Of a DNA stretch of 49,043 nucleotides, positions 26,359 to 34,359 are shown piece after piece. Within the stretch, counting starts at the first letter, position 1. Every line of letters starts with the position of its first letter. Made by a program: the position numbers and the translations under genes. This stretch comes from an uncultured Alphaproteobacteria bacterium (GTDB taxonomy: Bacteria; Pseudomonadota; Alphaproteobacteria; CAAHEQ01; UBA3637): NCBI GenBank assembly GCA_949286245.1, contig CASECF010000066.1, positions 1-49,043 of the forward strand, in the 5' to 3' direction. The notes beneath the pieces are model-generated. The model was not told where the DNA came from. It saw nothing but the letters and a program-made list of their open reading frames with translations, and made no database searches.

Positions 26359-26931
26359 ATGACTATTTCTCCCCCCTCTGAAATAAAAGGAGCCCGCATT
26401 TATTTAAAAAAACCGAATCTGAGTTTTCAGGAGGCTGATCAGCTTTTTCATGTAGCACAACGCAATCAAGATCATCTTCTCCCTTGGTTAGCTTGGGCTC
26501 AAAAAACAAACAAGCCCGAGGATTCTTTTCTTTTTTTAACTCAAATGAACACCCTGTGGAAAGAAGAAAAACGTTTTGAATATTTAATTTATGAAATGTC
26601 AACTCATGATTTGATCGGCGGTATCGGAGCCGCTCATTCAGATTCGTCTCGTCCACATAAAATTGAATGAGGCTACTGGCTTGATAAAGATCATTGCCAC
26701 AAAGGATATATGCAAGAAGCCATTCGGTTAATCGAAGATGTGTTTTTTGGTTTGGGCATTATACGAATTATCATTCGCAATGACTTGGACAACCATGCTT
26801 CTGTTCAAACGGCCCAAGCCTCAAATTATATATTGGAGGGAGTGGCTCGAAAAGATAAATGGAATCCCATTTTTAACGAATACCGAGATCTCAATATTTG
26901 GGTTAAGATAAAAGAGACGGCATCAAATTAA
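26359..26931 (+). pseudogene. RimJ/RimL-type GNAT acetyltransferase interrupted by one in-frame TGA
   Basis: The frame starts at the ATG 26359 (AGGAGTAAAATA upstream) and reads ARIYLKKPNLSFQEADQLF and GGIGAAHS before a TGA at 26668-26670. It resumes in the same frame as GYWLDKDHCHKGYMQEAIRL, then FGLGIIRIIIRNDLDNHASV and a normal end at 26929. Without the stop the product would be about 190 residues, full length for the family, and the stop sits exactly where a Trp (TGG) would suit the EWGYWL-like motif. A single G-to-A change explains it. TGA serves as a normal stop elsewhere in the window. Confidence 0.85.
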
Positions 26932-26932
26932 A

Positions 26933-26956
26933 AAAGCCTCCGCAACAGGAAGCTTT
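26933..26956. terminator. Bidirectional terminator between convergent genes
   Basis: AAAGCCTCC (26933-26941) pairs with GGAAGCTTT (26948-26956) with one mismatch. Confidence 0.65.
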
Positions 26957-26984
26957 CTTAATGATAGAAACCATCATAAATCAA

Positions 26985-27302
26985 CTATGACTCAAATAAA
27001 ACACACTGATTACCTTCCGTATTCCAACTCTCAACACGATCATCCTTGACCAAGAAAGTAATATTACAATAATTATAATAAGAGTAAGCCCACTCGCGAA
27101 CAATATCAATGTTATGATAAATCAAATAGCGTTCATTATCGCTCACCCAAATTCCTTCATCGGGAGCTCCGAAATTTTCATATAAATCAGCCACCGGTTG
27201 TCCGACAAATGTTGTGGAGCGTGTTTCACGATTGGGAAGCGGTTCATTCGCACAAGCAGACACCAATAAAAGGAGTCCCATAAAACACATAATTTTTTTC
27301 AT
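26985..27302 (-). CDS. Small lipoprotein, SmpA-like arrangement
   Basis: 105 residues from the ATG at 27302 (GAGGG seven bases upstream). The lipobox is LVSACANE with Cys17-type acceptor. The mature part contains TFVGQPVADLYENFGAPDEG, a pattern seen in SmpA/OmlA-like and related small lipoproteins in which G-x-P...FG-P marks the first helix, and two further Cys (YYNYCNITFLV, NQCVLF). The function is unknown. It is convergent with the broken GNAT gene and divergent from queA. Confidence 0.7.
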   Translation of the reverse strand: MKKIMCFMGLLLLVSACANEPLPNRETRSTTFVGQPVADLYENFGAPDEGIWVSDNERYLIYHNIDIVREWAYSYYNYCNITFLVKDDRVESWNTEGNQCVLFES

Positions 27303-27473
27303 ACTCAAACCCTCTGTAAAAAATGGAGAATGGTTTCAGGCTAACATCTTTTCATATGAATGTCAAATTTTTTTCATATATTCTCAATATATATTCCCCC
27401 CCCCAATGCGTCTCTTGACTTTTTAATAAAAAAAAGATATAACCCCCCAACAAATATTGAATTGGAGTTTTAT

Positions 27474-28523
27474 ATGAAAACGGCTCTTTTTACTTTTGAT
27501 ATGCCCTTGGAATTAATTGCGAATAAGCCTGCGGAACCACGTGACACCGCACGTCTTTTACACCTGTCACCGGACGGAACGCTTTCTGATCATCACGTTT
27601 TTGATTTACCGGATCTGCTCCGCCCATCAGATGTTTTAATCTTTAATGATACAAAAGTTATTCCGGCACGATTGTACGGAAAACGAGGAGAAGCTCATAT
27701 TGAAGTGACTCTTTTTAAACAACTTTCTTTATCTAGGTGGGAGACACTGATTAAAAATGCTCGCCGTTTAAAATCAGGAGATATTATTACTTTTACGGAT
27801 GATTTTTACGCAACCGTTCACACCAAACAAGAAAACGGAGCCGTTGTTTTAGAATTTAACAAGAGCGGAGCCGATTTAATGAACACACTTCATCAAGTCG
27901 GAACAATGCCTCTTCCTCCTTATATCAAACGGGAAAGAGGCGGGAAAGAATCAGATAAAGCGGACTATCAAACAATTTATGCAAAACATGAAGGATCTGT
28001 CGCAGCTCCAACAGCCGGTCTTCATTTCACACCGGAAGTTTTTAAGAAACTAGATGAAAAAGGGATTAAACGTCTTTTTTTAACACTTCATGTCGGAGGA
28101 GGTACTTTTCTTCCTGTTAAAGCCGAAGATACCGATCAACATAAAATGCATGCAGAATTTGGTGTCTTAACACCTCAGTTGGCAGAGGAAATTAACCGAT
28201 ATAAAAAAGAGGGACGTCGAATTATAACCGTCGGGACCACTTCTTTACGATTATTGGAATCGGCAACGGATGAACAGGGAATTGTCCATCCGTTTGAAGG
28301 AGAAACAAGTATTTTTATTACGCCCGGATATCGTTTTAAAATAGTAGATGTTATGTTTACAAATTTCCATTTATCCGGATCCACCTTGTTTATGCTCGTT
28401 AGTGCATTTGCCGGTTTGGAAACCATGAAACGGGCCTATACGCATGCCATAGAAAATAAATATCGATTTTTTTCATACGGAGACGCTTGTCTTCTTGAAA
28501 AAAAATCTGACTTTTCTCTTTAA
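27474..28523 (+). CDS. queA: S-adenosylmethionine:tRNA ribosyltransferase-isomerase
   Basis: 349 residues from the ATG at 27474 (GGAG seven bases upstream); a longer frame to 27360 has no support. It transfers and isomerises the ribosyl part of SAM onto preQ1 in tRNA to form epoxyqueuosine. Motifs include FDMPLELIANKPAEPRD at the start, DVLIFNDTKVIPARLYG, APTAGLHFTPEV, LHVGGGTFLPVKAEDTDQHK and TNFHLSGSTLFMLVSAFAG. No other queuosine genes are in the window. Confidence 0.96.
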   Translation: MKTALFTFDMPLELIANKPAEPRDTARLLHLSPDGTLSDHHVFDLPDLLRPSDVLIFNDTKVIPARLYGKRGEAHIEVTLFKQLSLSRWETLIKNARRLKSGDIITFTDDFYATVHTKQENGAVVLEFNKSGADLMNTLHQVGTMPLPPYIKRERGGKESDKADYQTIYAKHEGSVAAPTAGLHFTPEVFKKLDEKGIKRLFLTLHVGGGTFLPVKAEDTDQHKMHAEFGVLTPQLAEEINRYKKEGRRIITVGTTSLRLLESATDEQGIVHPFEGETSIFITPGYRFKIVDVMFTNFHLSGSTLFMLVSAFAGLETMKRAYTHAIENKYRFFSYGDACLLEKKSDFSL

Positions 28524-28634
28524 TGACTTATTGTTATTATATCTTTCCTTTTTGAAAAGAATTCCGACAAATGATTTGTGGAATACTCTTGATTTTTAAT
28601 TTATATCGACTGTTTTGATAATTCCAAAATTGTT

Positions 28635-28706
28635 ATAGGGGAGGTTCTTAAAAAACAAGCCTCACTCTGATCAAAGAGGAGACTTGTTTACCTTAAGGAA
28701 CCCTAT
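28635..28706. other. Nested hairpin between queA and the DUF1189-like gene
   Basis: An outer pair ATAGGG (28635-28640)/CCCTAT (28701-28706) with GTTCTTAA/TTAAGGAAC encloses AAACAAG (28653-28659)/CTTGTTT (28683-28689). Read on the minus strand, the inner hairpin is followed by a T-run, so it also works as a terminator for the DUF1189-like gene. Confidence 0.6.
28653..28689 (-). terminator. Intrinsic terminator of the DUF1189-like gene
   Basis: Minus-strand hairpin AAACAAG...CTTGTTT with partial inner pairing, followed by TTTTTT. Confidence 0.7.
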
Positions 28707-28718
28707 CAGACCCTATTT

Positions 28719-29705
28719 TTAAGAAGCCTTACGGGGCTTTCCCTTTTTCTTTGAAGCCCCTTGTTTCTCCTTCAAAGGAGTTGTCGATGTTTTTTTCTGA
28801 GACCTATGAGATTGGACTTTTCCTTTGAGGGGTGTTTTTGTCGGCTGTTTCAAAACTGCCGAAGCTTCTGTTTTCAACTGTTCCGATTTTTGTTCTTGTC
28901 TCAAGTCTTTTTCTTCTTGAACAGGCTCTGTCACACTCGAAGTCACCTCCGGCAAAATGGACACATAACTCGGTGTTTGCAAATCAGCTTTATTTAATTT
29001 ATTTTGAAGAGCCATTAAAACAATCAAATTAAACGCCAAAGAAAAACCAAAAGTCCATGTTAAACTCAACGGTTGATTTAACAATAAAATCATACCCATA
29101 AATAACGTAAAGAAAAAAGACCAAGAAACAACGGCCAAACGAGAAATTAAACCGGATATTGGACATTTAAATCCGATTAAAAAACCAAAAAATAATGTCA
29201 TCAACAATAAAAAGGCATATCCAAACCAAATTAAGAAAGCTGATAAGAATGCAAAAAAGATTAAAATTGTTTGGAACCCTTGTTGAACAAACTTCAAAAG
29301 ATCCGGACCCGTCACAATCATGTTGGGAATATTTTGATACGTTCCAACAGACATCATTTGACCATTCAAATGAACCCAGACATCATTTTTTGTTAAATAC
29401 AAACCATCCGATTCATCCGATATCTTCTGTTGATCCAAAGACGGATCAATGACTAAATAAAAAGGCGCCTCCATTCCTAACAAATCTTCCTTAAACGGTT
29501 TATCCAACGCAAGCAGTTGATGATCTTTAAACGTCAAAACCGGAACTTGCGTCAACACCTCTTCCATTGATGTTTGTTCCCACATAAATTGAAAAGATTT
29601 ATGGTACATGACATATGATAAAATAACCACAAGAACAGAAAACAAAAATAAATATTTTAATCCATAGCCCTTCCCATTTCGAAGATATCCGATAAATCTC
29701 TCCAT
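28719..29705 (-). CDS. DUF1189-like membrane protein
   Basis: 328 residues from the ATG at 29705 (AAAGGA upstream; an in-frame ATG five codons earlier is less likely). The first span is near residues 18-35, followed by an extracytoplasmic region (SMEEVLTQVPVLTFKDHQL, VIDPSLDQ) and four spans between about 145 and 235. The Lys/Thr/Ser-rich cytoplasmic tail from about 255 is low complexity and very basic (KGKVQSHRSQKKTS, KEKQGASKKKGKPRK). The extracytoplasmic domain pattern matches DUF1189. The function is unknown; the basic tail could bind nucleic acid or acidic lipid. Confidence 0.7.
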   Translation of the reverse strand: MERFIGYLRNGKGYGLKYLFLFSVLVVILSYVMYHKSFQFMWEQTSMEEVLTQVPVLTFKDHQLLALDKPFKEDLLGMEAPFYLVIDPSLDQQKISDESDGLYLTKNDVWVHLNGQMMSVGTYQNIPNMIVTGPDLLKFVQQGFQTILIFFAFLSAFLIWFGYAFLLLMTLFFGFLIGFKCPISGLISRLAVVSWSFFFTLFMGMILLLNQPLSLTWTFGFSLAFNLIVLMALQNKLNKADLQTPSYVSILPEVTSSVTEPVQEEKDLRQEQKSEQLKTEASAVLKQPTKTPLKGKVQSHRSQKKTSTTPLKEKQGASKKKGKPRKAS

Positions 29706-29997
29706 TTCCAATCCTTTCAAATAAAAATTATCATAATACCCTTCGATTTTTTAATCTCTTTTTATTTAAAAGTCAAGTTGCATTCCTTATTTCAAACTCA
29801 ATCATTTGAACCTTAATTTAGAAGAAACAGAAAAAGAATTATTCCATGAAGCACTTTTTCATAATGTATTTATTATTTGTTCTTCGATTGATTTTGTCAT
29901 TGTCCAAAATCATTTATCGAAAAAAACCTCTCAAGTGCCGAATAAAAAAGAGAAATAAGAAAAAATAAATAAAATCTACCCAAAGGCACCAAAATCT

Positions 29998-30073
<76 letters not shown>

Positions 30074-30085
30074 AAATTGGGAAGT

Positions 30086-30114
30086 AGTCTACACTTTTTT
30101 ATTTTACTTGTCAA
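30086..30114 (-). promoter_or_regulatory. Promoter of tRNA-Ala
   Basis: On the minus strand TTGACA (30109-30114), exactly 17 bases, TAGACT (30086-30091), 12 bases before the tRNA. Confidence 0.8.
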
Positions 30115-30142
30115 GATCCCTTTTTTAACATAAACTTTCCCT

Positions 30143-30784
30143 ATGAAAAAAATAGTATATTTTCTGATCGGGCTTTCAATCACCCTTTGTGTGGGATGGT
30201 TTTTCTTTATTTCCTTTATAACAAATAAGCTAATAGAAACAATCCCCCAATACTTATCAAAATCATCTATTTTCGAAATAACCTATCAAAAAATAGAAAA
30301 AGATCCATCCTGCTTTTGGAATATTTGTCTTGTTATGTCCGGAGTTAATTTCCTGTTTAATGATCACCAAATTCATCTCGGAACAATTCGGATACAAACA
30401 AATCCTCTTTTTCTGAACCACATCCGAATGAAAACGACACCCTCAACAGAAAGTGTTTCTTTTATTCAATTAGATGGTTCTTTCACCCCTCATTTGGTCG
30501 ATATAAAGCAATCAAAAATCAAAATACAGGATTTTTCGGCCGTTTTGAAAGGATTCTTTAACCCTGTCACACAAACAGGTCAATTTTCAGCTCAAACCAT
30601 TCACTTGTTTTCCTTTGTCACACCCTTTTTACCACAAGAAATGAAATGGACCGCATTTTTATTCTTAAAAGATACACCTCAAAAAATCTCTATTGAAATA
30701 GACAACGGCGTCATTCGACTGCAAGGAATTCCCATAACAAAGCTTCCGGCAACGTCTATTTCCTTGAAACCGCTTTTGTTTTAA
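30143..30784 (+). CDS. Membrane-anchored hypothetical protein
   Basis: 213 residues with a single N-terminal span (about 5-27) and a probable periplasmic domain of about 185 residues. The domain is rich in beta-type alternations (IFEITYQKIEKDPSC, HQIHLGTIRIQTNP, IQLDGSFTPHLVDIKQSKIKIQDF), which resembles AsmA/DUF2125-like lipid-transport folds, but I cannot assign a family. Two close Cys (CFWNIC) may form a disulphide. The ribosome binding site is weak. It is divergent from tRNA-Ala. Confidence 0.65.
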   Translation: MKKIVYFLIGLSITLCVGWFFFISFITNKLIETIPQYLSKSSIFEITYQKIEKDPSCFWNICLVMSGVNFLFNDHQIHLGTIRIQTNPLFLNHIRMKTTPSTESVSFIQLDGSFTPHLVDIKQSKIKIQDFSAVLKGFFNPVTQTGQFSAQTIHLFSFVTPFLPQEMKWTAFLFLKDTPQKISIEIDNGVIRLQGIPITKLPATSISLKPLLF

Positions 30785-31019
30785 TTTCCATAAACGCTCA
30801 CCAACTTAACGCAAGGGGTGTGATCTGTTCCGAATGTTCCCCTGCCCCAACCCCTCGCAACCCTAACGATTGGGGCGGTATATCCCCTTCCGACATAGGG
30901 AATGTGACCCTCAAATCAATACCCCCGCATAAAAGCGAGGTTCTTCATATGTGGCTATAAGCCTTTAGCACTGGGGGCTACTAAATGGGGCACCCATATT
31001 CTGCCTGACGCAATTGTTA

Positions 31020-31516
31020 CTACTTACCCGTAAACGGGTCATTTAAGTCCATTGTTAATTGCTCAGCTAATTGGTCTTGTTTAAGCTGTTCTCAAATATA
31101 TCTCTTGATTTTCCCTGTATTTTCCCCCGTCATCTCTCCATAAGAGCCTTAAGAGCAACATTTTCTGTTTATGGCTACGTCATTTCTTGACACACAAATT
31201 CTCTGTTTCGATAGTGATATTTTATATGACGCCATCTCTCATATATCATTCAACTACTTTTCCCCTTGAGAAAGACCATAAAATCCTGATATACCGACTT
31301 TTTGCGGGTATCTTTACTAATACTTGTATATGGTCGGGACATGCTTCTCCTTCTCATATTTCTATTCCTTCCCATTGACATAATTCTGTAAGTATTTTTA
31401 CTCTTTCTAATCTTTTGCTTCCGTAAAATACTTTTCTTCTATACTTGGATGCAAATATTATATGATATTTTAGGGTTCCACGTCGTATGTGATAATCTTT
31501 CTATGTCAGTTTTCAT
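31020..31516 (-). pseudogene. IS200-type TnpA remnant, second copy
   Basis: It starts at an ATG (31516) and ends at TAG (31020-31022). Translated pieces give KYHIIFASKYRRKVFYGS, ERVKILTELCQWEGIEI, then a stop, EGEACPDHIQVLVKIPAKS, and a C-terminal AEQLTMDLNDPF. The HUH metal motif reads HIQ instead of HVH. Stops and a frame change (total length not divisible by 3) show that it is inactive. It matches the remnant at 8885-9395. Confidence 0.8.
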
Positions 31517-31525
31517 AACTATCCT

Positions 31526-31577
31526 CCAAATAGGTTATTTTGCGTCTTGCCAGACCGCAAAATTCTAACCTATTTGG
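31526..31577. repeat. 19-bp inverted repeat of the IS200-type left end
   Basis: CCAAATAGGTTA-TTTTGCG (31526-31544) pairs with CGCAAAA (31556-31562) and TAACCTATTTGG (31566-31577), a TTC bulge between them. It lies just upstream of the tnpA remnant, where IS200 elements place a transcription- and translation-insulating hairpin. Confidence 0.75.
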
Positions 31578-31645
31578 AGCGCTTTGTCATCCTCGTCCCT
31601 ATAAGCTTTTCTGAACCATGCGTCTAACGCGTGGTTTTCTAGATA

Positions 31646-31670
31646 CAAAAAAAGGAAGCGTATTGCTTCC
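31646..31670 (-). terminator. Intrinsic terminator of the DUF2934 gene
   Basis: GGAAGC (31654-31659)/GCTTCC (31665-31670), with a minus-strand T-run at 31646-31653. Confidence 0.85.
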
Positions 31671-31692
31671 CTTTTAATCAAAACAAAAAACT

Positions 31693-31965
31693 CTACTTCT
31701 TCTTTGCAGCATACAAATCCGATTTAACCGGTTTTTCTGCTGTTTTGGAAGCACAAGCCTTTTTAGAAGCACAAGCCTTTTTGGGAGCTTTTTCAACCGT
31801 TTTGGAAGCACAAGCCTTTTTAGAAGAAGACTTGGAGCTACCGGAAAATAATTGCTCGCAGGCTTTAATCCAGCATTCTTTTTCCTGACCTTCCGGTCGA
31901 CCGGCTTTTTCCCAAATATAATAAGCGGCCACACGGATATTTTCTTCATCTTTTTGCGTTAACAT
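31693..31965 (-). CDS. DUF2934 protein with Lys-Ala-Cys-Ala-Ser-Lys repeats
   Basis: 90 residues from the ATG at 31965 (AGGAG upstream). Residues 5-40 match DUF2934: EENIRVAAYYIWEKAGRPEG, then ECWIKACEQLF. The C-terminal half is a low-complexity tail with three KACASK units mixed with Lys/Pro/Ala (SKKACASKTVEKAPKK, CASKTAEKPVK). Lys/Ala tails of this kind usually bind nucleic acid; the regular Cys are unusual. The function is unknown. It is a single gene with its own terminator. Confidence 0.75.
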   Translation of the reverse strand: MLTQKDEENIRVAAYYIWEKAGRPEGQEKECWIKACEQLFSGSSKSSSKKACASKTVEKAPKKACASKKACASKTAEKPVKSDLYAAKKK

Positions 31966-32199
31966 GTTATTTTGTCTCCTCTTCATCAATAACCATTTGA
32001 AACAATTACACTATAAAACGGAGATTTTGTTTTTGCAACCTTTTTTTTCGAAAAGAGTACATTTTTTTCGTATAATTTTCGAAAACAAAGAAATATCCGA
32101 ATAACTATTTATTTTATTGATGTTTTTTACAAGACTTTCCGTATAGTTAAATCATTATATTATTTATATCGTATATTCTTTTAAAAAACATTTTTTATT

Positions 32200-33513
32200 T
32201 TATTCCACCACTCGTGTTCTTAAAACACTTAGCAAAGGTAGAGCTCTCATATCTGTTTCTGAAACAGGAATTAAAACAGACTGTCCCAAATGTCCCGAAG
32301 AGATTGATTCTGCCGCCTGACCGGATCTGGCATCATACAATTCATTCACCGTGATTTGAATCGGCTTTACAAAATACGGGGACAAGGCCTCTAAAATCAT
32401 TCCTTTCGTAATCTTATGTTTTACTTCTATTTCCAAACAATTTTTCTTTGATCCCAAAACACGTCCGGCATACCGCCACACTCCGGAACTGGCAGACACT
32501 TCAAAATTCTGAGCTTCCGGACCGGCGTTTCCATCCAAAAATCCAACCGTATATCCCCGAGAGTGAAGAGTCATCAACTCATCCATATACAAGTCCGGTT
32601 TCCAAGCAGACGGATCCGAAAACCAATCATCAATAGCATGTCGATAAGCTCTCGCCGTGATAGCCGCATAATATTCGGATTTATTTCGACCTTCAATTTT
32701 AAAAGAATCAATTCCGATCGGCAAAATCTCATTTAATCGAGGCAACCAACACAAATCTCTTGAATTCATAATATAAGATCCCTGCTCATCTTGATCAATC
32801 CGCATCCACTCTCCCGTGCGTGTTTCCTCCTCGATATAATAGACTTTATTCGGATCATAGAGAGGATCTTTTGTATTGACTGTTTCATACACCTTATAAC
32901 GCCACCGACAAGAATGGGCACAATTTCCTTTATTGGCACTTCGTCCCGTCATAAAGTTAGACAAGAGACAACGTCCCGAATAGCTGACACAGAGAGCTCC
33001 GTGAACAAACGTTTCCAATCGAATATCCGGACACTCTTTTCGAATTTCTGCTATTTCTGCCAACGGCACTTCTCGTCCCAAAACACATAAAGAGGCCCCC
33101 AGTTCTTTCCAAAATCGAACCGTTAAAGTAGAACAGACATTGGCTTGAGTTGAAATATGAAGCGGTAAATTCGGTATTTCTCTTTGTATCATTCGAAAAA
33201 CACCGGGATCTGCCACAATCACACCATCCGGATTTAATTCTTTTAAATGAGAAATAAATGCCGAGAGTCTCGGAATATCTCGATTATGCGTAAACAAGTT
33301 AATCGTTAAATAAATTTTTTTCCCAAGCGAATGTGTATACCGTATTCCCTCTTGAAGCTCCTCAAATGAAAACGAAACTTTATTTCTGAGGGAAATCCCC
33401 GGCATTCCGGCATAAACAGCATCTGCACCATATAAAAAAGCAGTCTTTAACCGATCCAAAGATCCTGCCGGTAATAAAAGTTCGGGCTTTTTTAAGTGTT
33501 CGGTATTCATCAT
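32200..33513 (-). CDS. trhP: U32 family protein, probable tRNA 5-hydroxyuridine synthesis protein TrhP (YegQ)
   Basis: 437 residues, typical for the family. Signature segments: ELLLPAGSLDRLKTAFLYGADAVYAG at the start (residues 11 on), ISTQANVCSTLTVRFWKELGASL, LETFVHGALCVSYSGRCLLSNFMTGRSANKGNCAHSCRWRY (the Cys-bearing U32 motif) and FKIEGRNKSEYYAA. E. coli TrhP makes 5-hydroxyuridine at tRNA position 34. Despite the old peptidase label no peptidase role is established. Its ATG overlaps the EAL gene stop by 4 bases. Confidence 0.88.
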   Translation of the reverse strand: MMNTEHLKKPELLLPAGSLDRLKTAFLYGADAVYAGMPGISLRNKVSFSFEELQEGIRYTHSLGKKIYLTINLFTHNRDIPRLSAFISHLKELNPDGVIVADPGVFRMIQREIPNLPLHISTQANVCSTLTVRFWKELGASLCVLGREVPLAEIAEIRKECPDIRLETFVHGALCVSYSGRCLLSNFMTGRSANKGNCAHSCRWRYKVYETVNTKDPLYDPNKVYYIEEETRTGEWMRIDQDEQGSYIMNSRDLCWLPRLNEILPIGIDSFKIEGRNKSEYYAAITARAYRHAIDDWFSDPSAWKPDLYMDELMTLHSRGYTVGFLDGNAGPEAQNFEVSASSGVWRYAGRVLGSKKNCLEIEVKHKITKGMILEALSPYFVKPIQITVNELYDARSGQAAESISSGHLGQSVLIPVSETDMRALPLLSVLRTRVVE

Positions 33514-34349
33514 TTTTTCCTTTGTGAAGGGGTCAATTTTTCTTTATGTGTCAATAAAAAATTCAAGAGTATCGGTAGCGGAAGGGGTTTAGAAAACAAA
33601 AATCCCTGCCCCACATCACACCCATATTTTTTCAACCAATTCTCTTGTTTAACGGTTTCAATTCCTTCAGCCAAAACCGTCAAGTTTAAATTATGACCTA
33701 AATTGATAATAGCCGACAAGATCGTCTCATTACTCTTTTTTTCAAAGAGCGTTCGAATAAACTCCCGATCTATTTTTAATTTATGAACATTGAGCTCTCT
33801 CAAGTAGTTAAATGAAGAATATCCGGCTCCGAAATCATCAATAGACAGCCTGATTTTTAAATCATCTATTTTATTCAAAACCAAAAGAGCATCGATAAAA
33901 TTTTCGACCATAGCCGTCTCGGTCACTTCACACTCTAAAAATCCGGGATCGATTTGATACTTGTTCAAGCTACGTTTAATAACGGTTAAAAGAGCCGGAT
34001 CTTGCAATTGAACAACCGACAAGTTAACTGACATAAAAAGCTGATCAAATCCATTCTTTTTTATTTCTTTTAAATCCTTCAATGCTTGGTTAAAGATAAA
34101 TGGAGTTAATTTATGAATCAACTTTGATTTTTCCAAAAGAGGAATAAATTCCATTGGAGAAACAAGTCCTCGAACGGGATGATTCCATCGCAACAGAGCT
34201 TCCAATCCTAAAATTTTTTTTGTACTCAGATCGTATTCGGGTTGATAATAAAAAACAAATTCTTTTTTTCGAATAGCACGATCAATTTCGTCTTCCAAAT
34301 GATCCCAACAAGAGGTTATTTTTTGTCGTTTAAAAAAGAAAAAAGCCAT
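33510..34349 (-). CDS. EAL-domain cyclic di-GMP phosphodiesterase
   Basis: 279 residues consisting almost entirely of one EAL domain. The catalytic set appears complete: E50-A51-L52 with Arg54, Asn109 in SVNLS, Glu141 in EVTE, Asp171-Asp172 in DDFGAGYSS, Lys192 in LKIDREF, Glu228 in AEGIET and Gln248 in GQGFLFS. It should hydrolyse c-di-GMP to pGpG. There is no GGDEF or sensor domain, so input must come from a partner; the histidine kinase gene ends 10 bases upstream. The trhP start overlaps its stop. Confidence 0.93.
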   Translation of the reverse strand: MAFFFFKRQKITSCWDHLEDEIDRAIRKKEFVFYYQPEYDLSTKKILGLEALLRWNHPVRGLVSPMEFIPLLEKSKLIHKLTPFIFNQALKDLKEIKKNGFDQLFMSVNLSVVQLQDPALLTVIKRSLNKYQIDPGFLECEVTETAMVENFIDALLVLNKIDDLKIRLSIDDFGAGYSSFNYLRELNVHKLKIDREFIRTLFEKKSNETILSAIINLGHNLNLTVLAEGIETVKQENWLKKYGCDVGQGFLFSKPLPLPILLNFLLTHKEKLTPSQRKK

Positions 34350-34359
34350 TCAATTCTCC

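Larger units (their letters stand above)
30915..31640 (-). mobile_element. Degenerate IS200/IS605-family element, second copy
   Basis: The element lies on the minus strand with an approximate length of 725 bp, right for IS200. The left end is near 31636 with a subterminal hairpin AACCATGCGT/ACGCGTGGTT (31614-31635). A larger hairpin at 31526-31577 lies before the transposase start. The right end near 30921-30950 has an imperfect ACCTCGC/GCGGGGGT hairpin. No other gene is supported in this region. Confidence 0.75.

Noticed and set aside
26668-26670. Genome-wide UGA-to-Trp recoding, suggested by the TGA in the acetyltransferase
   Set aside because: TGA ends normal genes here, for example in the ATGA overlaps at 2245-2248, 4559-4562, 10130-10133 and 20119-20122, and Trp is coded by TGG throughout.
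31187-31378. Plus-strand frame opposite the IS200 remnant
   Set aside because: It is antisense to the decayed transposase and has no support of its own.
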